The notes beneath the pieces were generated by a model. That model was not told where the DNA came from, ran no database searches, and saw only the letters and a program-made list of their open reading frames with translations. Positions 8,378-16,958 of a stretch of DNA of 64,000 nt are shown piece after piece. The stretch lies in contig CP179212.1 in the NCBI GenBank assembly GCA_051201675.1, forward strand, positions 1,984,001 through 2,048,000, given 5' to 3'. The DNA comes from HTCC2207 sp002685195. Lineage in GTDB: Bacteria > Pseudomonadota > Gammaproteobacteria > Pseudomonadales > Porticoccaceae. Numbering within the stretch: the first letter of the stretch is position 1; every line of letters starts with the position of its first letter. The position numbers and the translations under genes were made by a program.

Positions 8378-9595
8378 TCAGCCAAAATGTAATCGTCGAT
8401 ACTTGCCGCTAAAATATAAAAGTGGGTCACGCTGCGGCTCAAACTTTGCTCTCACCACTTCACCAATAAATATGGTGTGGTCACCCTGAATAATCATGTC
8501 TTTTTTTATGCATTCAAAACTCGCTAGCGATCCTTCAATAATCGGTACATTTTGCTCCCAGGTACTCCAATCAATGTCTGCAAAACGATCAACCCCCTTA
8601 GAGGCAAATAGGTTTGAAATAGACTGCTGCCCAGTATGTAACACATTAATACCAAATGATTTTTCAGCTCTAAAAGCATCTAGGCTACCTACATGATTAC
8701 CTAGACAAATTGATACTAACGGCGGGTCGAGAGAGACCGAACTAAAGGAATTGACTGTCAAGCCAATCGGTTTTTTCGTATCATCAAGCGTGGTTACCAC
8801 AGTGATTCCAGTGACAAAACAACCCATTGCATCTCGCAGAGTTCGAGCGTCTGAGCCACTCACATATTGTAGTGGTTGATGGGGCGCATGATTTTCTAAA
8901 AACTCTAATACCAGAGCACTGAATTCATCCCCCTTATCGAAAGCAACATAGTTGCCAGCCCCTTCAATTTCCGAGACTTCGGCTTGGAGAATCAACTCAG
9001 CGAAACGTTGCGTTGCGTCGGATGAACTTATTTGACTGTCGATACCGCGTACTATAAGCGTGGGTAGTTTCAAGTTCTTGGCCGCGGGCTCAAGTTTGTT
9101 CTGCAATTCAATAAAATCGAAGCCACCTGCAAACAAACCTTGATCAAAATCCTCAGTGGATGCTCGCTCGCTGACTGTTTTGGCAATACTTTTGTTGTTG
9201 AGGCTTTGGAACTCAGGCGGAGGGTTGGTCAAAACCAGTCCAGTGGCAATGGGTGCGGAGGTATTACCCAATGCTGCTAAGCCGATCCAACCGCCAAAAT
9301 TTGAGCCCACAACTACGGGGCGAGACTCCAACTGAGCCAAAACTGCTACCAAATCACCCATAAACGCATCTAGACTGTAATTGCAGTCATTGGGGCTATC
9401 ACTGCCACCATGTCCTCGCAAATCTAAGCTAATAACATAACGACCAGCCTGCGCAAGCGCCTGCGCAGCACTAACCCATACCTTGCGGGTCTGTGTTATA
9501 CCAGGCAGCAAAACTACGCAGGGATGCGCGTCGCTACCATACTCATCCGCAGTTAGCACCACTCCACCAACGCCAATAAACTCTCTCATATTCAT
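8378..9595 (-). CDS. Fusion: degenerate alpha/beta hydrolase + flavin reductase
   Basis: Two domains in one chain. Residues 1-245 are an alpha/beta-hydrolase fold (VVLLPGITQTRKVW, LDLRGHGGSD). Residues about 250-405 are an HpaC/HsaB-type FMN reductase (MGCFVTGITVVTT, GLTVNSFSSVSLDPPL, SGKYRRLHFG). The hydrolase appears dead: the nucleophile elbow reads GSNFGG, with Asn where Ser is expected, and the catalytic His position reads GAGNYVAF, also Asn; the Asp in VRGID remains. The reductase would supply reduced flavin to a two-component monooxygenase, but no oxygenase partner gene is in the window. A longer start at 9637 overlaps the GST gene. ATG at 9595 directly follows the GST stop, and ATG at 9589 has the better AGG spacing. 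Confidence 0.82.
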   Translation of the reverse strand: MNMREFIGVGGVVLTADEYGSDAHPCVVLLPGITQTRKVWVSAAQALAQAGRYVISLDLRGHGGSDSPNDCNYSLDAFMGDLVAVLAQLESRPVVVGSNFGGWIGLAALGNTSAPIATGLVLTNPPPEFQSLNNKSIAKTVSERASTEDFDQGLFAGGFDFIELQNKLEPAAKNLKLPTLIVRGIDSQISSSDATQRFAELILQAEVSEIEGAGNYVAFDKGDEFSALVLEFLENHAPHQPLQYVSGSDARTLRDAMGCFVTGITVVTTLDDTKKPIGLTVNSFSSVSLDPPLVSICLGNHVGSLDAFRAEKSFGINVLHTGQQSISNLFASKGVDRFADIDWSTWEQNVPIIEGSLASFECIKKDMIIQGDHTIFIGEVVRAKFEPQRDPLLYFSGKYRRLHFG

Positions 9596-9596
9596 C

Positions 9597-10223
9597 CTAC
9601 TGTTGCGTAAGTGCGGTGACGCTCGGTCGTGCTCCAACTGATTGGTACCAGGAAGTTAGATTGTCTAAACTCGACTCAGGTTTTAGGTCTACCATGGTGC
9701 TAGCGAACTCAATCGCTGTATACAGGGTAATATCGGCAATAGTAAACCTATCACCTGCAACATAAGCATTCTGCGCAAACTCACGATCCAAGCGCTCAAA
9801 GTAATTGCGTGCCGCCACATCACTGGCTGCCTTAGCTTCAGGTATCTGTTTGACCAACCCTAGTTGAGCAACGATTGGTCCATTTACCCAGGAGATACCT
9901 ATTTCACGCCACATCTCGAACTCAATATGTCGATTTCTAGACTCAATATGGCCCAGCTCAAAAGGGCTGGCCCCAAGCAAATTTGGCTCTGGGAAGATGG
10001 CCTCTAAGTAGCGACAAATTGCCACAGACTCTGGAATACATCGGCCATCTTCTAATTCGAGAACAGGAATCTTGCCACTGGGATTCTTCTTCAAAAACTC
10101 GGATGATTTGTGTTCTCCCCTACGCATATCACAGGCAACTAGTTCGAGCTCAATGCCCTTCTCGTTGGCAAATATTTTTACTCGCTTGGGATTTGGTGCA
10201 TTCGGAAAATCATATAGTTTCAT
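9597..10223 (-). CDS. Glutathione S-transferase family protein
   Basis: A 208-residue two-domain GST. The N-terminal thioredoxin-like part has MKLYDFPNAPNPKRVKIF, then NPSGKIPVLELEDG with the cis-Pro glutathione site, and PESVAICRYLE with the Glu-Ser gamma-glutamyl contact. The all-helical C-terminal domain follows (DRFTIADITLYTAIEFA). GSTs in aromatic and halo-organic pathways open epoxides, isomerise ring-cleavage products or remove halogens. Its stop abuts the start of the fusion gene and its start lies 57 bp behind the MDR gene, so it belongs to that operon. Confidence 0.9.
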   Translation of the reverse strand: MKLYDFPNAPNPKRVKIFANEKGIELELVACDMRRGEHKSSEFLKKNPSGKIPVLELEDGRCIPESVAICRYLEAIFPEPNLLGASPFELGHIESRNRHIEFEMWREIGISWVNGPIVAQLGLVKQIPEAKAASDVAARNYFERLDREFAQNAYVAGDRFTIADITLYTAIEFASTMVDLKPESSLDNLTSWYQSVGARPSVTALTQQ

Positions 10224-10280
10224 CAGTCGCTCCTGTTTGGAAAAGGGTTGTTAATAATCTTTCTAGCAGTCGATAAAGAT

Positions 10281-11309
10281 TCAATAGTCAGCGACTTTCA
10301 CTAATTGTTTGCCCAGATTGGCTCCGCCCAACAGGCCGATAAACGCCGCCTCAGCACTATCTAACCCCTGCGCTATAGTCTCGGTATATTTAATCTCACC
10401 GTTTAGTACTTTTTCTGTTAGCAAGCCGGTAATCTGATGATATTGATCGTGCCACTCTCTAACCTGAAAATAGCGGAATTCAGGTGGCTCCGACAGTGCA
10501 CCAAAAATGTCCATTGGTGTCTCTGCAGTGTTCAAATCCTTTGAATTATAGGCCGACACATATCCACAAATTGGCACCCGTGCACCCTTGTTTAGCAAAG
10601 GTGCAACAGCTTTGGCCACATCGCCACCGACATTCTCGAAATAAATATCTATACCAGCAGGGCATGCACTTTTAAGCTGGCCGGTCAGATCACCAGCTCT
10701 ATAATCAACCGCGGCATCAAAGCCCATTTCATCCAATAAGAATTGGCACTTTTTTGCGCCCCCAGCGATACCAACGGTACGACAACCTTGCGCCTTAGCA
10801 AGCTGTCCAACCACAGTGCCCACTGAGCCGGCAGCTGCGGAAACTACCAAGGTTTCTCCGCGCTTAGGTTTACCGATAAAAGTGAGACCGCTATAGGCAG
10901 TTCTACCAGTCATGCCGGCCGAGCCAAGAAAAACTGATAGTGGTAAACCCTGATCATCAATATGGTAGATATTATCCATGGACTCATGAGCTAGAAAATA
11001 CTCCTGCCAGCCTGAAAAACAGGTTACAAAGTCTCCCTGCTTATATTTTTCGGACTTAGATTCGATAACCACCGATACAGTCTCGCCAACAATGACTTTG
11101 CCAATACCGATAGGTTGTAGATAATTTTTGATGTCACTCATACGTGGCCGCATATAAGGGTCAAGCGACAACCAGATAGTTTTAAGTAAGAACTCTCCCT
11201 GACTTAATTCTCGGACGGGTTCGCTGATCATGGAGAGATCTCCATCCCGCAAGTCACCCTGCGGCCGCCTATTTAGAACTATTTTTCGGTTGGCGTATTC
11301 GCGCGTCAT
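10281..11309 (-). CDS. Zinc-free MDR NADP-dependent oxidoreductase (CurA / prostaglandin-reductase-like)
   Basis: 342 residues, medium-chain dehydrogenase/reductase fold without zinc ligands. LDPYMRPRM near the N-terminus and AAAGSVGTVVGQLAK (nucleotide-binding glycine motif) are typical of the leukotriene B4 12-hydroxydehydrogenase / curcumin reductase group, which reduces activated C=C bonds with NADPH. IYFENVGGDV is also characteristic. It is the first gene of the unit MDR-GST-fusion-VOC-DUF3604, with an AT-rich promoter-like block about 80 bases upstream. A role in reducing an unsaturated pathway intermediate is inferred. Confidence 0.88.
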   Translation of the reverse strand: MTREYANRKIVLNRRPQGDLRDGDLSMISEPVRELSQGEFLLKTIWLSLDPYMRPRMSDIKNYLQPIGIGKVIVGETVSVVIESKSEKYKQGDFVTCFSGWQEYFLAHESMDNIYHIDDQGLPLSVFLGSAGMTGRTAYSGLTFIGKPKRGETLVVSAAAGSVGTVVGQLAKAQGCRTVGIAGGAKKCQFLLDEMGFDAAVDYRAGDLTGQLKSACPAGIDIYFENVGGDVAKAVAPLLNKGARVPICGYVSAYNSKDLNTAETPMDIFGALSEPPEFRYFQVREWHDQYHQITGLLTEKVLNGEIKYTETIAQGLDSAEAAFIGLLGGANLGKQLVKVADY

Positions 11310-11389
11310 TTTTAACCCTCAGATAGATTTAAAATTTTATTCCAGTGCCAAGTTCATCGAATGCTAAGCCTCAGCCATATTATACATAT

Positions 11390-11400
11390 ACTATAATATA
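11390..11400 (-). promoter_or_regulatory. AT-rich promoter/operator-like block ahead of the MDR operon
   Basis: ACTATAATATA lies 81 bases upstream of the MDR start and is identical to the block ahead of the amidohydrolase at 3856. On the minus strand it sits next to TATAAT-like hexamers, so it is probably within the promoter. Regulator unknown; the neighbouring TetR is the obvious candidate. Confidence 0.3.
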
Positions 11401-11564
11401 GAGGCAGGCAGGTATAGTCTGCAAAGGGCTTATTTTAGAAAAAAAGTGGCTTTTTGTTATTGAATAGCGCTTAGAGAATTGAACTCAATGGTAGGCTTTT
11501 GAGATGGGTACACACAGGCGTACTCGACTGTAAGCACGCGGGTTAGGCGACTAGATGATAAACT

Positions 11565-12167
11565 TCAGGTGTCTGTATCTGCATAGGGAGCCGCGAACCC
11601 CCCTAGAATAAAACTGACGGTATTGTCAATCAAGCGCTGTCTGCTGCGTCCCGATCGATTCACTTTTTCAGCAGCGGCAATAGAAGCCGCGGAGCCCATG
11701 TAGAGGAGATGCTCTGCCTGCTCTAACGTCATCTTACGATTCTCTTCAATGACTCTCTCGATTAAAATTCGACCAATCTCTTTGTGGTTCCTCTTTATCG
11801 TTTTAGCAACTGCCTCTCTTAGATCAGCCTGACTGAGCAGCACATCTCTTACATTTCCAGATTCAGATTGCTCAAAGTTAACCTCAACAAAGACTCTTAC
11901 AAGTTCCTCAAAACTTTGAGTACTGGCTACTTTAGCCCTAATCTTCAAACGAAAATCTTCTAGTTCCCGCAACAAAAGCTCTTTAAAGATCTCTTGCCGG
12001 GAGTCGAAATATTTATAGACCAATGGGTTGCTCACACCGGCTGCCTTAGCCAGAGTCTCCATCGTAAATCCTGCAAATCCCATATCTTCGATAATTGCCG
12101 CTGCCGTGTCCAGAAGCTGTGATCGTCTTCCTTCCTTCGACAAACGGGTTCGAGGTTTTTGTGCCAT
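11565..12167 (-). CDS. TetR/AcrR family regulator
   Basis: About 200 residues with an N-terminal helix-turn-helix (FTMETLAKAAGVSNPLVYKYFDS) and a divergent helical ligand-binding C-terminus. It is the last gene of the Rieske-amidohydrolase-MFS-TetR set, 70 bp behind the MFS gene, and so a likely local repressor responding to a pathway compound. A TTG at 12170 precedes the ATG at 12167; the ATG is preferred. It is clearly paralogous to the TetR at 40217-40807 (shared RTRLS.EGRR.QLLDTA and VSNPL.YKYFD.R), which also sits with an MFS and an amidohydrolase gene. Confidence 0.9.
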   Translation of the reverse strand: MAQKPRTRLSKEGRRSQLLDTAAAIIEDMGFAGFTMETLAKAAGVSNPLVYKYFDSRQEIFKELLLRELEDFRLKIRAKVASTQSFEELVRVFVEVNFEQSESGNVRDVLLSQADLREAVAKTIKRNHKEIGRILIERVIEENRKMTLEQAEHLLYMGSAASIAAAEKVNRSGRSRQRLIDNTVSFILGGFAAPYADTDT

Positions 12168-12238
12168 CAATGTACTACCTTGCCTATGTGCACCCCGAAG
12201 AGGCGCACTGAAACGTTCATTCTAACCGCTATTTTGGC

Positions 12239-13771
12239 TTATGTCGCCTTGGCTTTAGGCTGTTGTTGATTTCGCTTATGCTCTTCGATGCCAGCAATGA
12301 TTTTGATATGCATGGAATGGGTCAAATGATATTTGCCATAAAAGAATACGGCGACAAACGACGCTATACCCATAATGGGCCCAGCCAGTATACCCATTCG
12401 AAATAACACCTCTGCGTCAACAGCTCCCGGAACTGCTAGCGATGGGAAACGAACAAATTTGTCCAGCCCTACGCCACCCACCAAGTGACCAAAGGAAAAC
12501 GAAGCTTTGGCAAAAAAGGCTCTTGCAGAATAGAATAACCCTTCCTGGCGCAAACCTGTCTCCAACTCGTTTTCATCTACCACATCACCAATCATAGACA
12601 TCATAGCGACAGCACCAAGGCCAATCACAAACGCGAATACGCCTGAGTTGCAGAGCAGCAGTGGTAGCAATGTAGCGCTATGATTGTCAGGCATTAAATC
12701 GAGCAATCTCAAATCCACAACCAATTGAGCAGTAATCGCCATACAAATCAGAGAGAAGATTACCACAGGCTTGCGATCGAACTTGCGCATTAACACAGGT
12801 GAAATTAAAGCACCAAATAAGGCACAGGGAGCCGACACTAGTCCAAACCAGCGAATTTGTCCCGGCACGAGTTCCCAAAAGTAAGTGTTCATAAAAACAC
12901 CTAAAGTATCGTAGATTCCGCTAGCAATCATAAAGAAAAAGTAACCGGCAAGTAGTACGACATAATTGCGGCACTTTAATGTGAGCAATATCTCTTTAAA
13001 GAAACCTTTAAAAGAGAGCGGTTGTTGCTTTGGTGGCTCGGATAGTGATGGCACATGCTTATACGTGCCTGCAGCGGTAGTCCAAATCGCCACTAGAACC
13101 AAACTACAAGCTAACAATATCAAAGGAGCATAGGAGGCTGCATTTAAGTGCCCCGGAACTACCACGCCATCAACAGCTCTTATATGGTCGCCATCGAAGA
13201 ATACGCCCCAAGCCAAAAATCCAAACAAGGCACCAGTTACATAGGAAAATGCAGAATTGGCACTAAACAATCTGGAACGTTGATTATGGTTCTTTGACAT
13301 TTCACCCCCCAGGGCGAGATGCGGAATTGAATAGAGTGTTAAGAATACCCGACTAAAAATAGTGCAGGAGGCTAACCATGCGAACAGGACATAATTAGTG
13401 AAATTATCTACTTCATTCAGAATGGCTTCAGGCGGATTGAAAATTGCGTAGATTGCCAGCGCCAAGGGTATGGGCGCAGCAAATAGAAATGGATGTCGTC
13501 GTCCGTGCTTGGATTTCCATTTGTCTGAAATTATCCCAATCAATGGGTCGGTGATCGCATCAACCAGCAGGGCCACGAAGATCGCAATACCGATGAGGGT
13601 ATTCGATAGTCCAATTACCTGGTTATAAAAAATAGTAATAAAGGTATTGAACAGCCCCAAGTAAACTGCCTCACCTGCGGCCCCAATACCAAATGCGGCG
13701 ACTGACCAACGAGATAGTTTTTCGTCGATCTTTGTTCTTAGACCAGTATCCTGCGTCTTAATAGGAGTCAT
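12239..13771 (-). CDS. MFS transporter, GPH (melibiose-type) family
   Basis: 510 residues and about 12 transmembrane helices. The early segment with DAITDPLIGIISDKW carries the GPH/MFS_2 signature aspartates, and RHPFLFAAPIPLA follows. The family classically couples glycosides, pentosides or hexuronides to cations. Marine members next to catabolic genes probably carry other organic solutes. It lies between an amidohydrolase and a TetR gene on the same strand, with 83 and 70 bp gaps. It is a paralog of the transporter at 36942-38417, with matching motifs along the length. Confidence 0.88.
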   Translation of the reverse strand: MTPIKTQDTGLRTKIDEKLSRWSVAAFGIGAAGEAVYLGLFNTFITIFYNQVIGLSNTLIGIAIFVALLVDAITDPLIGIISDKWKSKHGRRHPFLFAAPIPLALAIYAIFNPPEAILNEVDNFTNYVLFAWLASCTIFSRVFLTLYSIPHLALGGEMSKNHNQRSRLFSANSAFSYVTGALFGFLAWGVFFDGDHIRAVDGVVVPGHLNAASYAPLILLACSLVLVAIWTTAAGTYKHVPSLSEPPKQQPLSFKGFFKEILLTLKCRNYVVLLAGYFFFMIASGIYDTLGVFMNTYFWELVPGQIRWFGLVSAPCALFGALISPVLMRKFDRKPVVIFSLICMAITAQLVVDLRLLDLMPDNHSATLLPLLLCNSGVFAFVIGLGAVAMMSMIGDVVDENELETGLRQEGLFYSARAFFAKASFSFGHLVGGVGLDKFVRFPSLAVPGAVDAEVLFRMGILAGPIMGIASFVAVFFYGKYHLTHSMHIKIIAGIEEHKRNQQQPKAKAT

Positions 13772-13854
13772 GAATCGTAATCAGCCCTTTTTTTGAATGG
13801 CAAGTACCGCCACATTCAAGTATCGAAATTAGCCTAGCATTTTTCAAACCGAAA

Positions 13855-15015
13855 CTATGCCAAAGACATCAAGGCCTGCATGTTGCCATGATAAAACTTA
13901 CTCATGGTGGCTTCATCACAGCCTTCCATTGTAGCTTCGAATTTGCTGATAGGATCTGACCCACCCTCTGGATGCGGATAGTCCGATGCGTAGCAAATCA
14001 TATCCGGACTGGTATTTTCAATGATCCATCCAACGGGTTCACCGGCAAAGGGCGAAAACTTAAGACATCGTCTCGCTGTATCTGAGGGTTTTTCCACAAA
14101 CTCTCGACGCGGCACATAAGCTCCGTAGGTAAAGTCTAGCGACTTTAGCCAGGATGGAACCCAAAATGCACCATGCTCCATACACATGCCTCGTAGACTG
14201 GGGTGACGATCAAAGACGCCGTCAAAAATTAGCGCCGACAGAAATAGTTCAGCCGAATTTTTTATCGTTATCAGACCGAGCTCGCCTGCAGGAGCATCGC
14301 CACCCAGCGCAATAGTATTCTTGCCATTGCGCTTAAAGCTTTTTGGCACAGCTTCATAATGACCATTGGCGGCCACATGTATTCCAAAGGGTACCCTCTG
14401 CTCTACAAAACCTGCCCAGACAGGGTCAAAGTCTGGATGAGCAAAACTAATCTTGTCATCGTTGGGCTCATTGGTGTCAATCATAAAGGTATAACAACCG
14501 TCATCGAAGCCCTGTTTCATTAGCTCCAGCGCCCTCTCTGGCCCTAGGGTATAGGGTAAATACCCAATGGCAAGCAAGCGATCATCATGGGCACAAAAGT
14601 CAGCCATAGCCTTATTTAGGGTACGAGCGCCTGCATAGAGTGCATCCATATCACCCACATGAGCCACCTGATGAAATGAGAAAGTGGGTAGCACCCATTG
14701 CTTCTCATAACCAAACAAATCCAGTGCATGGGAGCGCTCTTGAGGGTCAAATGCGCCAATGCGGGACCAACCACCCAGGTTGTTGCTGACAATAATATCC
14801 TCGCATTCTTGCTTAACGGTGGCGTCATGCTTGCGCCGCTCGAACAGCTCTACACCGTCATCATATTTTTTCCTATCAATTGGTAGCTCCGTTTGATCAT
14901 CCATTTTTTGCAGCAGTTCTATATCAGCTTCTCTGGCCGCCTTTATTAGAAAGTCATCTAGCTCTATAACATGACTGTCGGCATCAATGATCTTGCGGTG
15001 TTGTGCGTAACTCAT
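13855..15015 (-). CDS. Amidohydrolase_2 family protein
   Basis: 386-residue TIM-barrel metal-dependent hydrolase or decarboxylase. The N-terminal IIDADSHVIE motif supplies metal ligands, the mid-part reads FGIHVAANGH, and the C-terminus has CYASDYPHPEGG with the catalytic Asp. It is more distant from the other two amidohydrolases in this window than they are from each other, so it may act on a different intermediate. It is cytosolic and lies second in the presumed operon, 68 bp after the Rieske oxygenase. This fits a ring-hydroxylation then hydrolysis/decarboxylation order, which is inference. Confidence 0.87.
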   Translation of the reverse strand: MSYAQHRKIIDADSHVIELDDFLIKAAREADIELLQKMDDQTELPIDRKKYDDGVELFERRKHDATVKQECEDIIVSNNLGGWSRIGAFDPQERSHALDLFGYEKQWVLPTFSFHQVAHVGDMDALYAGARTLNKAMADFCAHDDRLLAIGYLPYTLGPERALELMKQGFDDGCYTFMIDTNEPNDDKISFAHPDFDPVWAGFVEQRVPFGIHVAANGHYEAVPKSFKRNGKNTIALGGDAPAGELGLITIKNSAELFLSALIFDGVFDRHPSLRGMCMEHGAFWVPSWLKSLDFTYGAYVPRREFVEKPSDTARRCLKFSPFAGEPVGWIIENTSPDMICYASDYPHPEGGSDPISKFEATMEGCDEATMSKFYHGNMQALMSLA

Positions 15016-15083
15016 AAAGTACTCCTTGCTTACTGATTCTGGTTTTTGAGAACAGTTCGCCTATACATGCTTTTCAATATAGG

Positions 15084-16238
15084 CTATGAATCTAACCTTT
15101 CTGTCAGATGCTGGTGGAAATTAACAATCGCTTTTTCAAAGTAGCCAAAGGTCAAATGACTGTTGGCCTGAGCTGTTACCGTCTGCTGAATTAAGCAGGC
15201 CGCTTCTCGGTCTTCATCCTGGCCTGATTCATTGACAAACTGGGCATCTTTTTTAACATCCTCAAGAGAAATTGGGTTCTCAGAAGTTTGTTCAGGGGTT
15301 ACCAAATAGATCACCATCTGAGTGCTACTAGGGCTCAGCGGCTCCATAATCGTCAAGTTTGAATGTTTGGATAGTACTGAGACACTGGCATTGGGAAAAA
15401 GATGGTAGACAGAGGTCAGCATCCCTGCAGCTCTGCGCTTTTCTGCAGGCACATCTCGTAACTTCTCAATGCGTCGGAAAGGAAAAGTTACTCGAGCATT
15501 AGCACCGTATGTCTCGACCAAATTGACATTATCTAAGCCATAGGGGAAGAACGACTTTCTATGCAGTGATTTAATATGGTAGCCCTCTAAGAGAGTTTCG
15601 GTTAACAACTTCCAATTGGCTGGGTCTGTATTTTCTGATTGCTTAAACAGCTCCTGCTCGGGAGTAAAATAGTCACGGCTATTTTCTAGCATCTGTGGAC
15701 TGATGGTTCCCTCCTGCATCACATAGACAAGACCGCCCTTTTCCATAGCGCTTACCTCCACCAGACTGTGATCTTCAATGTCAAGACCAGGAAATCCCTC
15801 TTCACCCGGGATAAATTTGAGTGAACCATCAAGACCGTAAAACCAAGCATGATAGGGGCAGACAAAGCCATTAGCGCGTCCAGTACCACTAGCTACTTGC
15901 ATACCACGATGCCGACAAGCATTAATAAAAGCTCTAACCTTGCCATCTTTCCCACGTACTACTACCAGTGGGGTGCCTGCCGATTTGCGAGCAATATAGC
16001 TCCCTTGTTCGGGTAGCGCCGCGGAGGGGCAAAAGGGTATTGGCAGACTGCGCAACAGCGCTATTTCAGCATCAAATCGCTCTTGGGAATGATAGTTTTC
16101 AACAGGCTCTTGCCAAACAGTATCACCAAGGTCAGTTGTGCCATTATCGATGTGGGTAAAGACTCTCTCTATCGCCTCCTGGTCATTTAACAGTGACACG
16201 GTCGGAATAATATTGGACTCTGGTTCTGAAGATGACAT
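15084..16238 (-). CDS. Rieske non-heme iron oxygenase, alpha subunit
   Basis: 384 residues. The Rieske [2Fe-2S] motif is intact: C108 and H110 in ACRHRG, C127 and H130 in VCPYHAW. The catalytic non-heme iron histidines are H221 and H226 in LLEGYHIKSLH. This is the oxygenase component that hydroxylates aromatic or alicyclic rings, or demethylates, using electrons from a separate reductase. No beta subunit, ferredoxin or reductase gene is adjacent, so it is either an alpha-only type or borrows electrons from elsewhere. It is the first gene of its operon. Upstream DNA holds an inverted repeat (16330-16344) and an AT-rich promoter-like block near 16379-16400. Confidence 0.92.
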   Translation of the reverse strand: MSSSEPESNIIPTVSLLNDQEAIERVFTHIDNGTTDLGDTVWQEPVENYHSQERFDAEIALLRSLPIPFCPSAALPEQGSYIARKSAGTPLVVVRGKDGKVRAFINACRHRGMQVASGTGRANGFVCPYHAWFYGLDGSLKFIPGEEGFPGLDIEDHSLVEVSAMEKGGLVYVMQEGTISPQMLENSRDYFTPEQELFKQSENTDPANWKLLTETLLEGYHIKSLHRKSFFPYGLDNVNLVETYGANARVTFPFRRIEKLRDVPAEKRRAAGMLTSVYHLFPNASVSVLSKHSNLTIMEPLSPSSTQMVIYLVTPEQTSENPISLEDVKKDAQFVNESGQDEDREAACLIQQTVTAQANSHLTFGYFEKAIVNFHQHLTERLDS

Positions 16239-16958
16239 TGGGAAAACCTACTTTTAAATTTTAAAAATTTTAGACAATTAAATTGAGTAATGCTGCTAAT
16301 AATTTGAGCGTCATCGCTGACACTTTTTTGTACCTCTAAGGTACCTTTAACGGGCGATTAGGTCAACCTTAATATAGAAACTATATATTAATATATTAGC
16401 CAATTTTAATTTAAATTGATGAAGTCAGTTCACTCGAACGCGAACTCAAGATTATCGATTATTAGAGACGGCACCGCGGACTATAGTTTGTATGCGATCA
16501 CCACCGATAACACTAAAGTTTTCTACTGCAGCATTAGATGCACCCGAAGCAAACTTCGCTATTACTCTTGCTTCTTTGCGCCCCTTAATAAGTCGCTAAA
16601 GTTACGTTCCCTATCGATATAGTTTTGTTATACCAATCCTATAATAAATCTTGATATCTCCAGACTTTAAGCCTATCGTATTGGTGAGTTTTTAAAATCA
16701 AATGTTGACCGCTGCGTGTCAGAATTTCAAGCACGATATTATATTCGAGCACTGAAAATTCCAACCACAAAGCATGCATTTGGGGCATGCAGTTGTAATG
16801 GGTATGGTCAGACATTTTGGTGGATCTAACACTAATCTTTTCCAATTACATCCCAATTACCGAAGGCTGAAACTACGTGGTAAGAATGTAACGACCAAGA
16901 GCTGAATTACTCAATGGCACTTCGACATTCCCCAAGGTTACCGAGATAAAACAATACT
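16239..16958. other. 720-bp intergenic region
   Basis: It holds the control region of the minus-strand Rieske operon in its left part. Two small open frames (16416-16622 plus, 16639-16845 minus) have no recognisable family and no ribosome binding site, and I do not call them. The remainder shows no RNA or repeat I can support. Confidence 0.5.
16330..16344. promoter_or_regulatory. Inverted repeat GTACCT-CTA-AGGTAC (candidate operator)
   Basis: Perfect 6-bp arms around a 3-bp spacer, 92 bases upstream of the Rieske oxygenase start. Size and placement suit a dimeric repressor such as the operon's own TetR. I found only this one copy. Confidence 0.35.

Noticed and set aside
16416..16845. Two 68-codon open frames in the Rieske/LTD gap
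   Set aside because: No family, no ribosome binding site, skewed composition; likely chance.
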